Source of the DNA: CAZICM01 sp964537685
GTDB taxonomy: Bacteria > Myxococcota_A > Polyangia > Polyangiales > Polyangiaceae
NCBI GenBank assembly: GCA_964537685.1
Contig: CAZICM010000051.1
Coordinates: 1-64,000 of the forward strand
Direction: 5' to 3'
DNA length: 64,000 nt
The notes below the pieces were generated by a model that was given only the letters and a program-made list of their open reading frames with translations, was not told the origin of the DNA and searched no databases. Both the position numbers and the translations under genes were made by a program. Shown here one piece after another: positions 7,896 to 15,769 of the stretch (positions are counted from its first letter, which is position 1; each line of letters starts with the position of its first letter).

Positions 7896-9350
7896 TTAAA
7901 TACCGATATTTACCTGGATCGCGGTAAGCTTATATTGAACGGCGAGAATATTGTTGACCACCGTGACCGATTTCTTGTTTACGGCCACCTTTAATTCTTC
8001 AATAGCGGCCTCGAGCTTCTTCAATTCCTTGTCTTCCTTCTCGGGAAAATCAAAGGACTCATGCTTGCCGATTTGAAACTCTGCCGAGGCCCCGATATTC
8101 GCCGAAAGACCCAGCCCAATGCCTATTTCCACGTTCAGCCCAATCACACTCAGGCTTCCCTTGACACCCACAACCTCAACTTCCGCTTGGGCCCCCGCCA
8201 AGGTGACACCGGCTTGGGCTCCCACCATCGTCACTTCCGTCGATGTGCCAATGGTATTCGTTGTTGTTGATGCCCCCACCGTATTCTTTTCAATGCTGGT
8301 CAACACATCGCTCGTCGTGTCGCTGGTAATTGCATAGGTGCTCTCCTTCATCATAGGAACGCGCCTCGACGAACTTCCCGTTTTGGATGTAATGGTCCCA
8401 TCACAATAGGTTTCTTCGGAAATGCTGGTGCTCACATCCGTCAGGGACGAGGTTGTCACGGCAAACGTCGACTCAATCATCTCGGGAATGCGCCAATTTT
8501 TGCTCCCCGTGTAGCTTTCGATTTTCTTCGCCCAGGTCTTCTCGGTGATATGAGGATTGCCATAGGGCTTGCTTTTGGCCTCATTCCAAAGCATGGGGTT
8601 CTCTGAACCCACCGTGCTCTGTTTTAGCTCGCCAAACCAGTGCTCAAAAAAATCTCCTGCATAATCACTGGTTTGAATAAAGTTATTCGTCGTGTTCTCC
8701 AAATGCCAGGTGCCAGGCTTGCCAAACATCCCCGGCCGAAACTCCACACGCACGCTCGCCCCCGGCATCGAATTGGGTCCGAGATCTTGAACATGCCCGC
8801 CCGATAAGTCCCAACCGCCCGCGCCCGCCGGGTCATCCTGGCGATGCATCACCACCATCTTATAGTTGCCCCGGATCACCTCCACCTTATCACCGTAGGT
8901 CGTGCTGATCCGATTGCCATCCGAGTGATCCCACCATCCTCCGCGCCCTAGAAGCGCCTCGCTCTGCTTCAGCCGCTCGGCCTCCTCCAGCGTGCCATCG
9001 GCCTCGTACCATGTCCGCTGATCGGCCAGAAAAACGCCCTTTCCCTCAACACCCGTCTCCGAGGTATCGACTTCGGCGCCATAAGGCGGCGTCAAATGCC
9101 CGCCCTGCCCCTTCGAAACGACGAGCGCGTGCTCCGCAAGCTCCAGCGAACGCTTCTGCGCAGCCTCTTCCTTAGGCCGCTCGTGAAAGGCGCCGAGCCT
9201 TAAAAACGAGGTCATCTGCTCGTCTTTGCGCGGCCCCACCGTATCCGCCGCAAAATCAGGCACCTGCACCAGCAGATATTTACCCGCCGCAGTGACTTCG
9301 TTGATCAGCGTATCGCCGGGATCTTGTGAGCCTTGTCCATCGCCCGCCAT
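7896..9350 (-). CDS. Spike/tail-like beta-helical protein heading the T6SS effector operon
   Basis: This 484-residue protein has no named domain that I can identify firmly. The middle (residues about 130-215) is rich in Gly, Trp and Asp. The second half contains Ser/Thr-rich short repeats (STFAVTTSSLTD, STYAITSDTTSD) followed by valine-alternating strands (TEVTMVGAQAGVTLAGAQAEV), resembling the gp5/VgrG C-terminal beta-helix. A short coiled coil (ELKKLEAAIEELK) closes it. Position first in a DUF2169-pentapeptide-DUF3540-DUF4150 operon supports a VgrG-like or spike-accessory role, but the gp27-like domain of VgrG is not visible. A strong promoter lies just upstream. Confidence 0.6.
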   Translation of the reverse strand: MAGDGQGSQDPGDTLINEVTAAGKYLLVQVPDFAADTVGPRKDEQMTSFLRLGAFHERPKEEAAQKRSLELAEHALVVSKGQGGHLTPPYGAEVDTSETGVEGKGVFLADQRTWYEADGTLEEAERLKQSEALLGRGGWWDHSDGNRISTTYGDKVEVIRGNYKMVVMHRQDDPAGAGGWDLSGGHVQDLGPNSMPGASVRVEFRPGMFGKPGTWHLENTTNNFIQTSDYAGDFFEHWFGELKQSTVGSENPMLWNEAKSKPYGNPHITEKTWAKKIESYTGSKNWRIPEMIESTFAVTTSSLTDVSTSISEETYCDGTITSKTGSSSRRVPMMKESTYAITSDTTSDVLTSIEKNTVGASTTTNTIGTSTEVTMVGAQAGVTLAGAQAEVEVVGVKGSLSVIGLNVEIGIGLGLSANIGASAEFQIGKHESFDFPEKEDKELKKLEAAIEELKVAVNKKSVTVVNNILAVQYKLTAIQVNIGI

Positions 9351-9377
9351 GGTCTCGCCCTGCCTTCCGCCTGGCAG

Positions 9378-9405
9378 ATTATCGAAAGGCCGTTCCGAAT
9401 GTAAA
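9378..9405 (-). promoter_or_regulatory. Sigma70-like promoter of the T6SS effector operon
   Basis: On the minus strand TTTACA (9405-9400) and GATAAT (9383-9378) are separated by 16 bases, close to the TTGACA/TATAAT consensus. The spacing and the position 28 bases before the ATG at 9350 fit a promoter for the five-gene operon. Confidence 0.6.
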
Positions 9406-9419
9406 GCGCCGAAACATGC

Positions 9420-10055
9420 CTAGCGGGACATCATTTCACAGGCTCTTTTCAGCTCTTGCAGCTTTTGCGGCGACAATTGAAGCGTAATCCTCTCGCCGCG
9501 CCCGCCCTCCGAAAACCCGAGCGTCAGCAGAAAAACCCGCGCGGAAATTCCATCTGCCCGGCTCGAGGAAATCACCGTGTCCACGCGCCATTCCACAGAC
9601 TCGAGCAGCGCCCCATGATCGCGGATCGAAGCCTCAATACAAGGCCCGCGCAATGCTTCTTTCGCCTCTTCATAGCGCGAGAGCAAGAGTGGCGCGATCA
9701 CCACCGCATCGGGCGAAAGCGGACCTCCCAGCAATTTTACAATATCGTCTTCCAATCCTTTCCTGCTCACATTCCGGAAGGCCGCCTCCCGCACCAAATA
9801 CCTACACGATCGAATTGAACACGCCAGCATATCCTCGGCCAGGCCAAATGCGCGCACAAAGCCATCGAGCGCCTGCGCGGCGGAAGGCGACAACGGCTCG
9901 GCAAGCGCTGGAAACAATACATCCCAAAACCGTTCCCTCGCCGGCCCGGGCAGCGCCGAAAGCAGCTTGAGATCGGCCGGCAAATCGCCTGGAGCCTCCG
10001 CGCCTCCCAAACTATTTAATCGAATTGCCTTGCCATCGCTCCCAGACTCGTTCAT
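9420..10055 (-). CDS. COMM-domain protein (bacterial COMMD homologue)
   Basis: A 211-residue protein with the two-part layout of COMMD proteins: a helical N-terminal region (residues 25-140, with CRYLVREAAFRNV) and a C-terminal COMM domain (150-209). The COMM signature is clear: LLESVEWRVDTVISSS, then an aliphatic beta strand (ARVFLLTLGF), then ITLQLSPQKLQELKRACE. COMM domains mediate dimerisation in the eukaryotic Commander complex; a bacterial role is unknown. ATG 10055, preceded by GGGAG, is preferred over a TTG at 10097 that lacks a ribosome site. It lies between the T6SS operon and an oxidoreductase gene on the same strand and may be co-transcribed with the latter. Confidence 0.75.
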   Translation of the reverse strand: MNESGSDGKAIRLNSLGGAEAPGDLPADLKLLSALPGPARERFWDVLFPALAEPLSPSAAQALDGFVRAFGLAEDMLACSIRSCRYLVREAAFRNVSRKGLEDDIVKLLGGPLSPDAVVIAPLLLSRYEEAKEALRGPCIEASIRDHGALLESVEWRVDTVISSSRADGISARVFLLTLGFSEGGRGERITLQLSPQKLQELKRACEMMSR

Positions 10056-10097
10056 CACCGCTCCCGATCCATTCGATTCAATACTATATAAATTCAA

Positions 10098-11567
10098 TCA
10101 AAATGAAACCGCCGAGGCTACCCTGACACCGCCGAGGGCCGTGGCCAGCGTGCTTTGCCCTGGAAAAACTGAGTCTCCCACCATCCATACCCCAGGCATC
10201 GGCTCGGACGGAAATACCTTTGTATAGTGATGCAAACCCGCCCGCCTGGGAATTCCGCCCACATAACCATTGAATCGCCCGGTAAATCGTTCAAAAGTGC
10301 GGGGCGACGCGGTCTCCATCGATTCAATCCCCGCATTCCATTCGGGCGCCCGAAGCGCAAATACCCTTTTCATCCGCGCCTGCACGGCCTCGATATATTC
10401 GCCCCGCGCCTGTTCCGGCAGGCCAAGCAGCTTTTTCATTGGAAGATGCGTCGATACCGTCATGGTTCGCAGCCCCGCCCCAGCCCGGCCAATATCGTTT
10501 GCCCCGCTCATGGAGGCAAATAAATGATTCCCTTCAATAAAATCTTCGCCGTCCCGCTCCACCAATTCCAAATGATGAGGCTGCTCTCCGGCTTGAGCCG
10601 GAGGACGAAGCACCGCATACAACATCGCCGCGCCCCAGCCATCCTCGATATCCCGCGCGATCGAATCCAGCGCCGGACATTCGCCGTCCCTCAAAGAAAA
10701 CAGGCGCTTTATATTTTGAGGCAATAGATTGCATACAATTGAACGAGCAAGTATATCACCCTTCCGTATTGCAATCCGATAGTAATTTTTTTCCTTCGAG
10801 ACAGCGTGCACGGCATTGGAAAACACCACATTTCCCCCTGATTTTTCGATGGCCGTACACAATCCCCGCGCGAGTACACCTATTCCGCCCCGCACATGAG
10901 CGGTGCCCCGAAAAAAATAATCGCAAGCCGCAAAGGCAAAAGCCGCTTCCGCGCTGGCCACGCCGCATTGCACCGTAATCTGACAGACGGCATTTAAATA
11001 ATGCCAAAGCGGCTGAAACCCCGCGAGCCCCTTATCCACAAGCACATCGCCCATCGGACGCCCCAGCCAGGGAAGAAGCGGCAAGAGTCTAGGCGAATGC
11101 AATAAATGCCGGCCCAACGAGCGAAAACCAATGGGCGGAAGCATTTCCGGATCGTCGAATAGATACCACAGCGCATCCGCCACCTTCCGCTGAAGCTCAA
11201 AAAACCCGGCAAGCTGTTCTTGGGGCGCGCCCGGCATTGCGCAAAAACGCCGAATCAATTCCTCCCGTGATAAAGGCACATCCAATGAAAATGCAGGCAT
11301 CCGCATTTCCACCACAGGATCGAGCCAATCTAATTCAATGGGAAGAGAATACGACCGAATCCATTTACCAAACAATTGATGTTCGGCGAGACCTGAAAAC
11401 AGGGTGGCGCCCGCTTCAAATAAACACCCGCGCCTTTTAAATGTACTCGCACAGCCTCCCGGATATTTCAGCGCCTCGCACACCGTAACGCGGGCTCCCC
11501 GTTCGGCCAATGAAAGCGCCGCGGAAAGCCCGCCAAATCCCGCCCCGATCACCAGCACATCGATCAT
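10098..11567 (-). CDS. FAD-dependent phytoene desaturase/CrtISO-like oxidoreductase
   Basis: A 489-residue protein with an N-terminal Rossmann FAD-binding motif (VIGAGFGGLSAALSLAERG, residues 6-24) followed by the E at the end of strand 2 and the PGGCASTF segment typical of CrtI, carotene isomerase and retinol saturase proteins. The C-terminus has the second FAD contact (GVWMVGDSVFPGQSTLATALGG). Family members oxidise or isomerise polyenes or related lipids; the substrate cannot be read from sequence. There is no N-terminal signal. The gene starts 38 bases after the GST gene on the same strand, so both may be expressed together. Confidence 0.88.
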   Translation of the reverse strand: MIDVLVIGAGFGGLSAALSLAERGARVTVCEALKYPGGCASTFKRRGCLFEAGATLFSGLAEHQLFGKWIRSYSLPIELDWLDPVVEMRMPAFSLDVPLSREELIRRFCAMPGAPQEQLAGFFELQRKVADALWYLFDDPEMLPPIGFRSLGRHLLHSPRLLPLLPWLGRPMGDVLVDKGLAGFQPLWHYLNAVCQITVQCGVASAEAAFAFAACDYFFRGTAHVRGGIGVLARGLCTAIEKSGGNVVFSNAVHAVSKEKNYYRIAIRKGDILARSIVCNLLPQNIKRLFSLRDGECPALDSIARDIEDGWGAAMLYAVLRPPAQAGEQPHHLELVERDGEDFIEGNHLFASMSGANDIGRAGAGLRTMTVSTHLPMKKLLGLPEQARGEYIEAVQARMKRVFALRAPEWNAGIESMETASPRTFERFTGRFNGYVGGIPRRAGLHHYTKVFPSEPMPGVWMVGDSVFPGQSTLATALGGVRVASAVSF

Positions 11568-11605
11568 TTTTCTTATGTAGGGGAGGATATTGAGATGGCC
11601 AGAAT

Positions 11606-12292
11606 TTATTCTTTTACGGCCTGCGGACCAAACAATATCTTGCGCGCTTCGTCATCCAAAGGCGTTTCATTGCGTAATTCCTTGCCCGCCGCCATTCCCC
11701 GCTCAACACCGGGCCTCGCCTTCATTGCTTGAAACCAGCGTTTTAAATGAGGCATTTCATCTAAATTCTGCCCCTGCCGTTCGTAAGGCACCGCCCAGGG
11801 ATAGCAGGCCATGTCCGCAATCGAATAATCGCCGGCCAAAAACTCCCTATCCGCAAGCCTTTTGTTCATTACTCCATACAGCCGCCCCACTTCTTTTGTA
11901 TAACGATCGATGGCATAAGGAATTTTTTCGGGTGCGTATTGCCTAAAATGATGCGCCTGACCCGCCATCGGCCCAAGGCCCCCCATCTGCCACATTAGCC
12001 ATTGCATTACGTCATACCGGCCATGCAGATCCTTGGGCATGAATTGGCCTGTTTTCTCCGCCAGATAAATTAAAATCGCCCCGGATTCAAAAATCGAAAT
12101 CGCCCCGCCAGATGCATTATGATCGACGATCACGGGCATTCTGTTATTAGGGCCAATCTTTAGGAATTCCGGATTGAATTGCTCACCCCGCATAATATTT
12201 ACGGGAACAATGCGGTATTCAAGCCCGCATTCCTCGAGCATAATCGATACCTTCCACCCATTTGGCGTCGGCCAATAATACAAATCAATCAT
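11606..12292 (-). CDS. yfcG: Glutathione S-transferase, YfcG-like (nu-class) disulfide reductase
   Basis: A 228-residue GST that resembles E. coli YfcG along its length: MIDLYYWPTPNGWKV start, NIMRGEQFNPEFLKI, SPNN-type motif (GPNNRMPVIVDH), SIFESGAILIYLAEKTG, and QWLMWQMGGLGPMAGQAHHF. YfcG-type enzymes bind two glutathiones without a conserved catalytic Ser/Cys and have glutathione-dependent disulfide-bond reductase activity. The protein is cytosolic. It begins 9 bases after the end of the aspartic-protease lipoprotein gene and precedes the FAD oxidoreductase. The symbol is assigned by similarity only. Confidence 0.88.
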   Translation of the reverse strand: MIDLYYWPTPNGWKVSIMLEECGLEYRIVPVNIMRGEQFNPEFLKIGPNNRMPVIVDHNASGGAISIFESGAILIYLAEKTGQFMPKDLHGRYDVMQWLMWQMGGLGPMAGQAHHFRQYAPEKIPYAIDRYTKEVGRLYGVMNKRLADREFLAGDYSIADMACYPWAVPYERQGQNLDEMPHLKRWFQAMKARPGVERGMAAGKELRNETPLDDEARKILFGPQAVKE

Positions 12293-12301
12293 ATTGCTTG
12301 T

Positions 12302-13441
12302 CTATTCTCCTGTCTTTGGAACATTTAAATTGGGCGGCGCTTCGCAATATCCCGCGCTCTTTTCTCCCGCGAGCACGAGAACACATGCGCTCAGTACATC
12401 CAGCCCTAAATACCCATCGCCCTCGCAGGAACCTTTGTCTTTTCCTTCTTCAACGTTTACATCTACAACTCTTTCAAATTGACCCACTTTTAAAGCAATG
12501 CCCGGCGCGACCTTGGCCGATATTTTCCCAGCCGCACCCGTCGCAAAGCTATTGCCTTTTAGCTTTGGAAATAGGGCTAATGCTGCCTTTGAAGTGCTGA
12601 AGACCGAGCTCTGCGTCGCGCCTGTATCGAGCTTTAGCCACACCGGCTGCCCTTCGATCACCGCTTCCACCGCAAGCAGCGAGCCTTCCCCGGGCGTCTT
12701 CCCGCCGCACACCCGCACCCCGGAAAACGCGATTTTTCCAGGGCGAACTTGAGAAAGCGCCGCCTGTTCAGGCTCTTCCCTCATCCTTCCCGCTTTTAAA
12801 TCGAGCACCACCGCAAAGCCCGGCCGCGCCGCCCGATGAGGCGCTAAAACACCGCCGATTCCCGCGTTTTTCAATGCATCGGGCAAACTCAGCACCAGCG
12901 TGATCGGCCAATCCCGCGCCTCCCATCCGGCAATGCGCACCTTAAGCTGCTCGACCCGCCCGACTTTTCCCGCGCCTTTTCCCACATGATCTTTGGCTTT
13001 ATCGCCCGCATACGCCACGGGAAGCGAAGCCTCATTCGCAAACCACGCGGATAACACATGATGGCTCGCGCCCGTGTCCACCAGCATCGATGTCGGCTGA
13101 CCGGACAAAACCGCATCCACCAAAGGAACGAACATCAGGCCATCGCCGCCTTCCATCCGAATCTTGGCCTCGCCCAGCGCAGGCGCGGAAGCGGGTTTTG
13201 CGTTCTCGGCCGCGGGCAAGGGCGCGGGGCCTGAATTGGGCGCCGGCGCGGAAGATGCCGCTCCAGCAGGCGAAACAGCGTCCGCCTGCCCTTCCGCGCG
13301 GGGCGGCTCCGCGCTTTTTGCGGCGGGCTCCACGGCCCCCGCGGGCTCCACGGCGCCCACCGGCGCGGCCCCTCCACAGCCCGCTCCAAACGCGCCCAAC
13401 GCACAAAATGCAACAGCCTCCGCAACCCTGCGCATCCCCAT
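12302..13441 (-). CDS. Lipoprotein with two retropepsin-like aspartic protease lobes
   Basis: This has a lipoprotein signal peptide with lipobox GAGC (C22 from the chosen ATG), then a long Ala/Pro/Glu linker to about residue 88. Two DTGA motifs follow: VDTGASHHVL (D122) and LDTGATQSSV (D272). Each is preceded by a hydrophobic beta strand (SMLV, WLKL) and lies in its own roughly 130-residue lobe. Pepsin-like enzymes have one catalytic Asp from each lobe, so a single chain with two DTGA sites could be active without dimerising. ATG 13441 is chosen to give a normal signal peptide; ATG 13477 or 13435 are alternatives. It is divergent from the PQQ-propeller gene and upstream of the GST gene. Confidence 0.75.
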   Translation of the reverse strand: MGMRRVAEAVAFCALGAFGAGCGGAAPVGAVEPAGAVEPAAKSAEPPRAEGQADAVSPAGAASSAPAPNSGPAPLPAAENAKPASAPALGEAKIRMEGGDGLMFVPLVDAVLSGQPTSMLVDTGASHHVLSAWFANEASLPVAYAGDKAKDHVGKGAGKVGRVEQLKVRIAGWEARDWPITLVLSLPDALKNAGIGGVLAPHRAARPGFAVVLDLKAGRMREEPEQAALSQVRPGKIAFSGVRVCGGKTPGEGSLLAVEAVIEGQPVWLKLDTGATQSSVFSTSKAALALFPKLKGNSFATGAAGKISAKVAPGIALKVGQFERVVDVNVEEGKDKGSCEGDGYLGLDVLSACVLVLAGEKSAGYCEAPPNLNVPKTGE

Positions 13442-13537
13442 TTTCGCGACCCTAACAGAAGGCGTTCCCAGCCGCATCTCTAAGCCACCATTGACTTGCG
13501 AATTGACGCGGCCCCGCGAACGCGATTGCTTTCTTTC

Positions 13538-14992
13538 ATGCTTAACACCCGCGCGTTCATTCCCTTTGCCCTCATTGCATTCTTTGAAAGCGCTTGCGGA
13601 GGCACGGCCGCGGGACCGCTGGGAATGGCTTCGCAGGGAAATCCACAAGAAACCGAACAAGTATCGATTGTATTGCCCAAGCCGGAGACGGCTCCTGCCG
13701 CGCAAAAAACCCAATCGCCCGACGACGGCAATGAATCTATTCCGCTGGGCGGCGGAAGCTCGTCCTGGCCTATGTTTCACGGCGATATCGGACGGCGCGG
13801 CTGGTCGAACGCGCCTTCGATTAAACAGCCGGCGATTAAATGGCGGGCTCATATCGGCATTCAGGGATGGCTTAATTCACCGGTAATTTCAGGCGAAATG
13901 GTGCTCGTGCCCTCATCGGGCAGCGACCACAACGTAGCCGACGCAAAAGACGGGCTCTATGCCTTCAGCCTGCGCACGGGAAAACGCCTTTGGCATACGC
14001 ATTTACATGCCGACGCCAATGGAGCGGCGGCCGTCGGCGGCCGGGTTATCGTGGGCTGCGATAATGGCTATGTCTATTCGATCGAATTGGAATCCGGACG
14101 TATTCGCTGGATCCGCACCGGGCCGGCAAAGGTCTATTCTCATCCATTGCCCATTGGAAACTTTGTTGTGGTGGGCGACGCAGGCGGCACTCTCCGCGCT
14201 CTTTCGCTCGAGGACGGAACACCATTGTGGACGGCCCAGCTTAAGGGCGAAATCCGGGGCGGAGCCTCGGCCGACGAAGCGCTGATCTATGCCGTTTCGA
14301 CAGGAGGTGAAGCCATTGCTTTGCAATGGGATGGTAAAGAAGTATGGCGGCAGCGAATTGTAAGGCCGGGCTTTGGTGGAGGCCGTCCTCTTCCAATTCA
14401 AGTCTATTCACCGCCCATTGTATCGGGATCGACCATTATTCTGCCCTTTGCGCGGGACACCTATTACGACGACCCGGCATTAATGGCGATTGACAAGAAG
14501 ACAGGCCGCACGGTGTGGATGGCCAGCGGCGATCACAAGGGAAAAAAGCCGGACGACAATTGGGGAAATATCCGTTCGACACCGGTGCTGAGCGACAGCG
14601 GCCAATTGATTTACGCGGAGCCCTATTCAGGGGATATTGCCGTTATCGATTCGCGGACTGGTTCGGTCAAAGCCCGGCGGACGGTGGGAGCCTGTTTTTT
14701 TCCTCAGTGGGCATCTCCGGCGGCCGCATCGGACACGGTATATGTGCCGCGATTTGACGGCGTTTTATATGCCATTCAGCCCAGCGGCGCGAAGGTTTCG
14801 TGGCAATTTTATTTGGGCGAAGAAAGCCGCACAGGTGCTCTTGCGCCCGCAAAATTAACGGGAAGCTCGGGCTGCGAATGGGATGTGCCTGTGGGCTATC
14901 CGCTGTATTCGCCGGCCGCGGTGGCCGATGATGGAACGGTGCTGGTGGGCTCGTCGGAAGGCGTTTTGTATGCCATCGGCGAGAAGCAATAG
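13538..14992 (+). CDS. PQQ-propeller (BamB-like) lipoprotein
   Basis: The signal peptide has lipobox ESAC near residue 20, followed by a short linker and about 400 residues of PQQ/quinoprotein-type beta-propeller blades. Typical blade signatures are visible: LYAFSLRTGKRLWHTH, VYSIELESGRIRWIR, LRALSLEDGTPLWTAQ, LMAIDKKTGRTVWMAS and VLYAIQPSGAKVSWQF. No PQQ cofactor or dehydrogenase residues can be assigned, so an envelope scaffold role is more likely than catalysis. ATG 13538 gives the signal peptide; the TTG at 13496 adds a non-signal extension. It is divergent from the aspartic-protease lipoprotein and convergent with the sirtuin gene, 18 bases apart. Confidence 0.85.
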   Translation: MLNTRAFIPFALIAFFESACGGTAAGPLGMASQGNPQETEQVSIVLPKPETAPAAQKTQSPDDGNESIPLGGGSSSWPMFHGDIGRRGWSNAPSIKQPAIKWRAHIGIQGWLNSPVISGEMVLVPSSGSDHNVADAKDGLYAFSLRTGKRLWHTHLHADANGAAAVGGRVIVGCDNGYVYSIELESGRIRWIRTGPAKVYSHPLPIGNFVVVGDAGGTLRALSLEDGTPLWTAQLKGEIRGGASADEALIYAVSTGGEAIALQWDGKEVWRQRIVRPGFGGGRPLPIQVYSPPIVSGSTIILPFARDTYYDDPALMAIDKKTGRTVWMASGDHKGKKPDDNWGNIRSTPVLSDSGQLIYAEPYSGDIAVIDSRTGSVKARRTVGACFFPQWASPAAASDTVYVPRFDGVLYAIQPSGAKVSWQFYLGEESRTGALAPAKLTGSSGCEWDVPVGYPLYSPAAVADDGTVLVGSSEGVLYAIGEKQ

Positions 14993-15010
14993 CCGTCAAT
15001 ACGATTGTAT

Positions 15011-15769
15011 TTATGTATATGAAAAGAGCTGGGGCAAAATCTGCCCGCTCGGGCCTTGTAAAAAATGCTCGAATGCCCGGGTATTGTCGGCGGGCTCGGC
15101 ATTGACCAAAAAGGTTCTGCCTCCCAGCCTCCTCGCCGCCAGCACCAGCCCCGCCGCTGGATACACAACGCCCGAAGTTCCCGCCGCGATAAATACAAAA
15201 GGCTCGCCCGAGGCTCTGGCCATAAAACCGTGCACCCGGTCTAAATCGTCGGTGCTGAGCATTTCTCCAAACCATACAATATGCGGCCTGAGCAGCGATT
15301 TCCGGCCGCTCTTTTCACACACATCGCAGAATGGCAAATCTTCGCTCATATATTCGGATTCATCGGCAAAAGGAATACGATCGCATTGAGAGCAGCGCGT
15401 TGTAAATAAATTGCCGTGCAGCTCGACCAGCCTTTGAGAACCGGCCTTGCGATGAAGCCCGTCGACATTTTGGGTCACGAGCAAAAAATGATCGCCCAAA
15501 TAATCTTCTAATGAGCGGAGCGCGAAATGCCCTGGATTGGGCGAGCAGGTTTTGGCAAATGCCCGGCGCTGCGAATAAAAACGCCATACCAGGGCAGGAT
15601 CGCGTTTAAATCCTTCCGGCGATGCAACATATTCGACCGGATAATTTTCCCACAGGCCATTGGAGCCCCTAAAGGTGGGAATGCCGCTTTCCGCCGACAC
15701 GCCCGCGCCCGTGAGCACCAATACCCACGTTTTTTTGGTTAACTCGATCGGATTTATGGTGATATCCAT
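15011..15769 (-). CDS. Sir2-family NAD-dependent deacylase, class III-like
   Basis: A 252-residue sirtuin. NAD-binding GAGVSAESGIPTFRG (residues 21-35), TQNVDGLH (99-106) and the catalytic His in ELHGN (H118) are intact. Four zinc cysteines are present (C126, C129, C148, C151). FYSQR places Tyr65 and Arg68 where SIRT5 and CobB have the Y-x-x-R pair that recognises succinyl or malonyl lysine, so desuccinylase activity is likely. ATG 15769 overlaps the stop of the preceding gene as TAATG, which suggests coupled translation with that membrane protein. The frame extends upstream to 15808 but lies inside the other gene. Confidence 0.92.
   Translation of the reverse strand: MDITINPIELTKKTWVLVLTGAGVSAESGIPTFRGSNGLWENYPVEYVASPEGFKRDPALVWRFYSQRRAFAKTCSPNPGHFALRSLEDYLGDHFLLVTQNVDGLHRKAGSQRLVELHGNLFTTRCSQCDRIPFADESEYMSEDLPFCDVCEKSGRKSLLRPHIVWFGEMLSTDDLDRVHGFMARASGEPFVFIAAGTSGVVYPAAGLVLAARRLGGRTFLVNAEPADNTRAFEHFLQGPSGQILPQLFSYT

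Noticed and set aside
2182..9350. Region considered a full type VI secretion system
   Set aside because: No TssB/C, ClpV, TssM or Hcp genes are in the window, so only an effector module is claimed.
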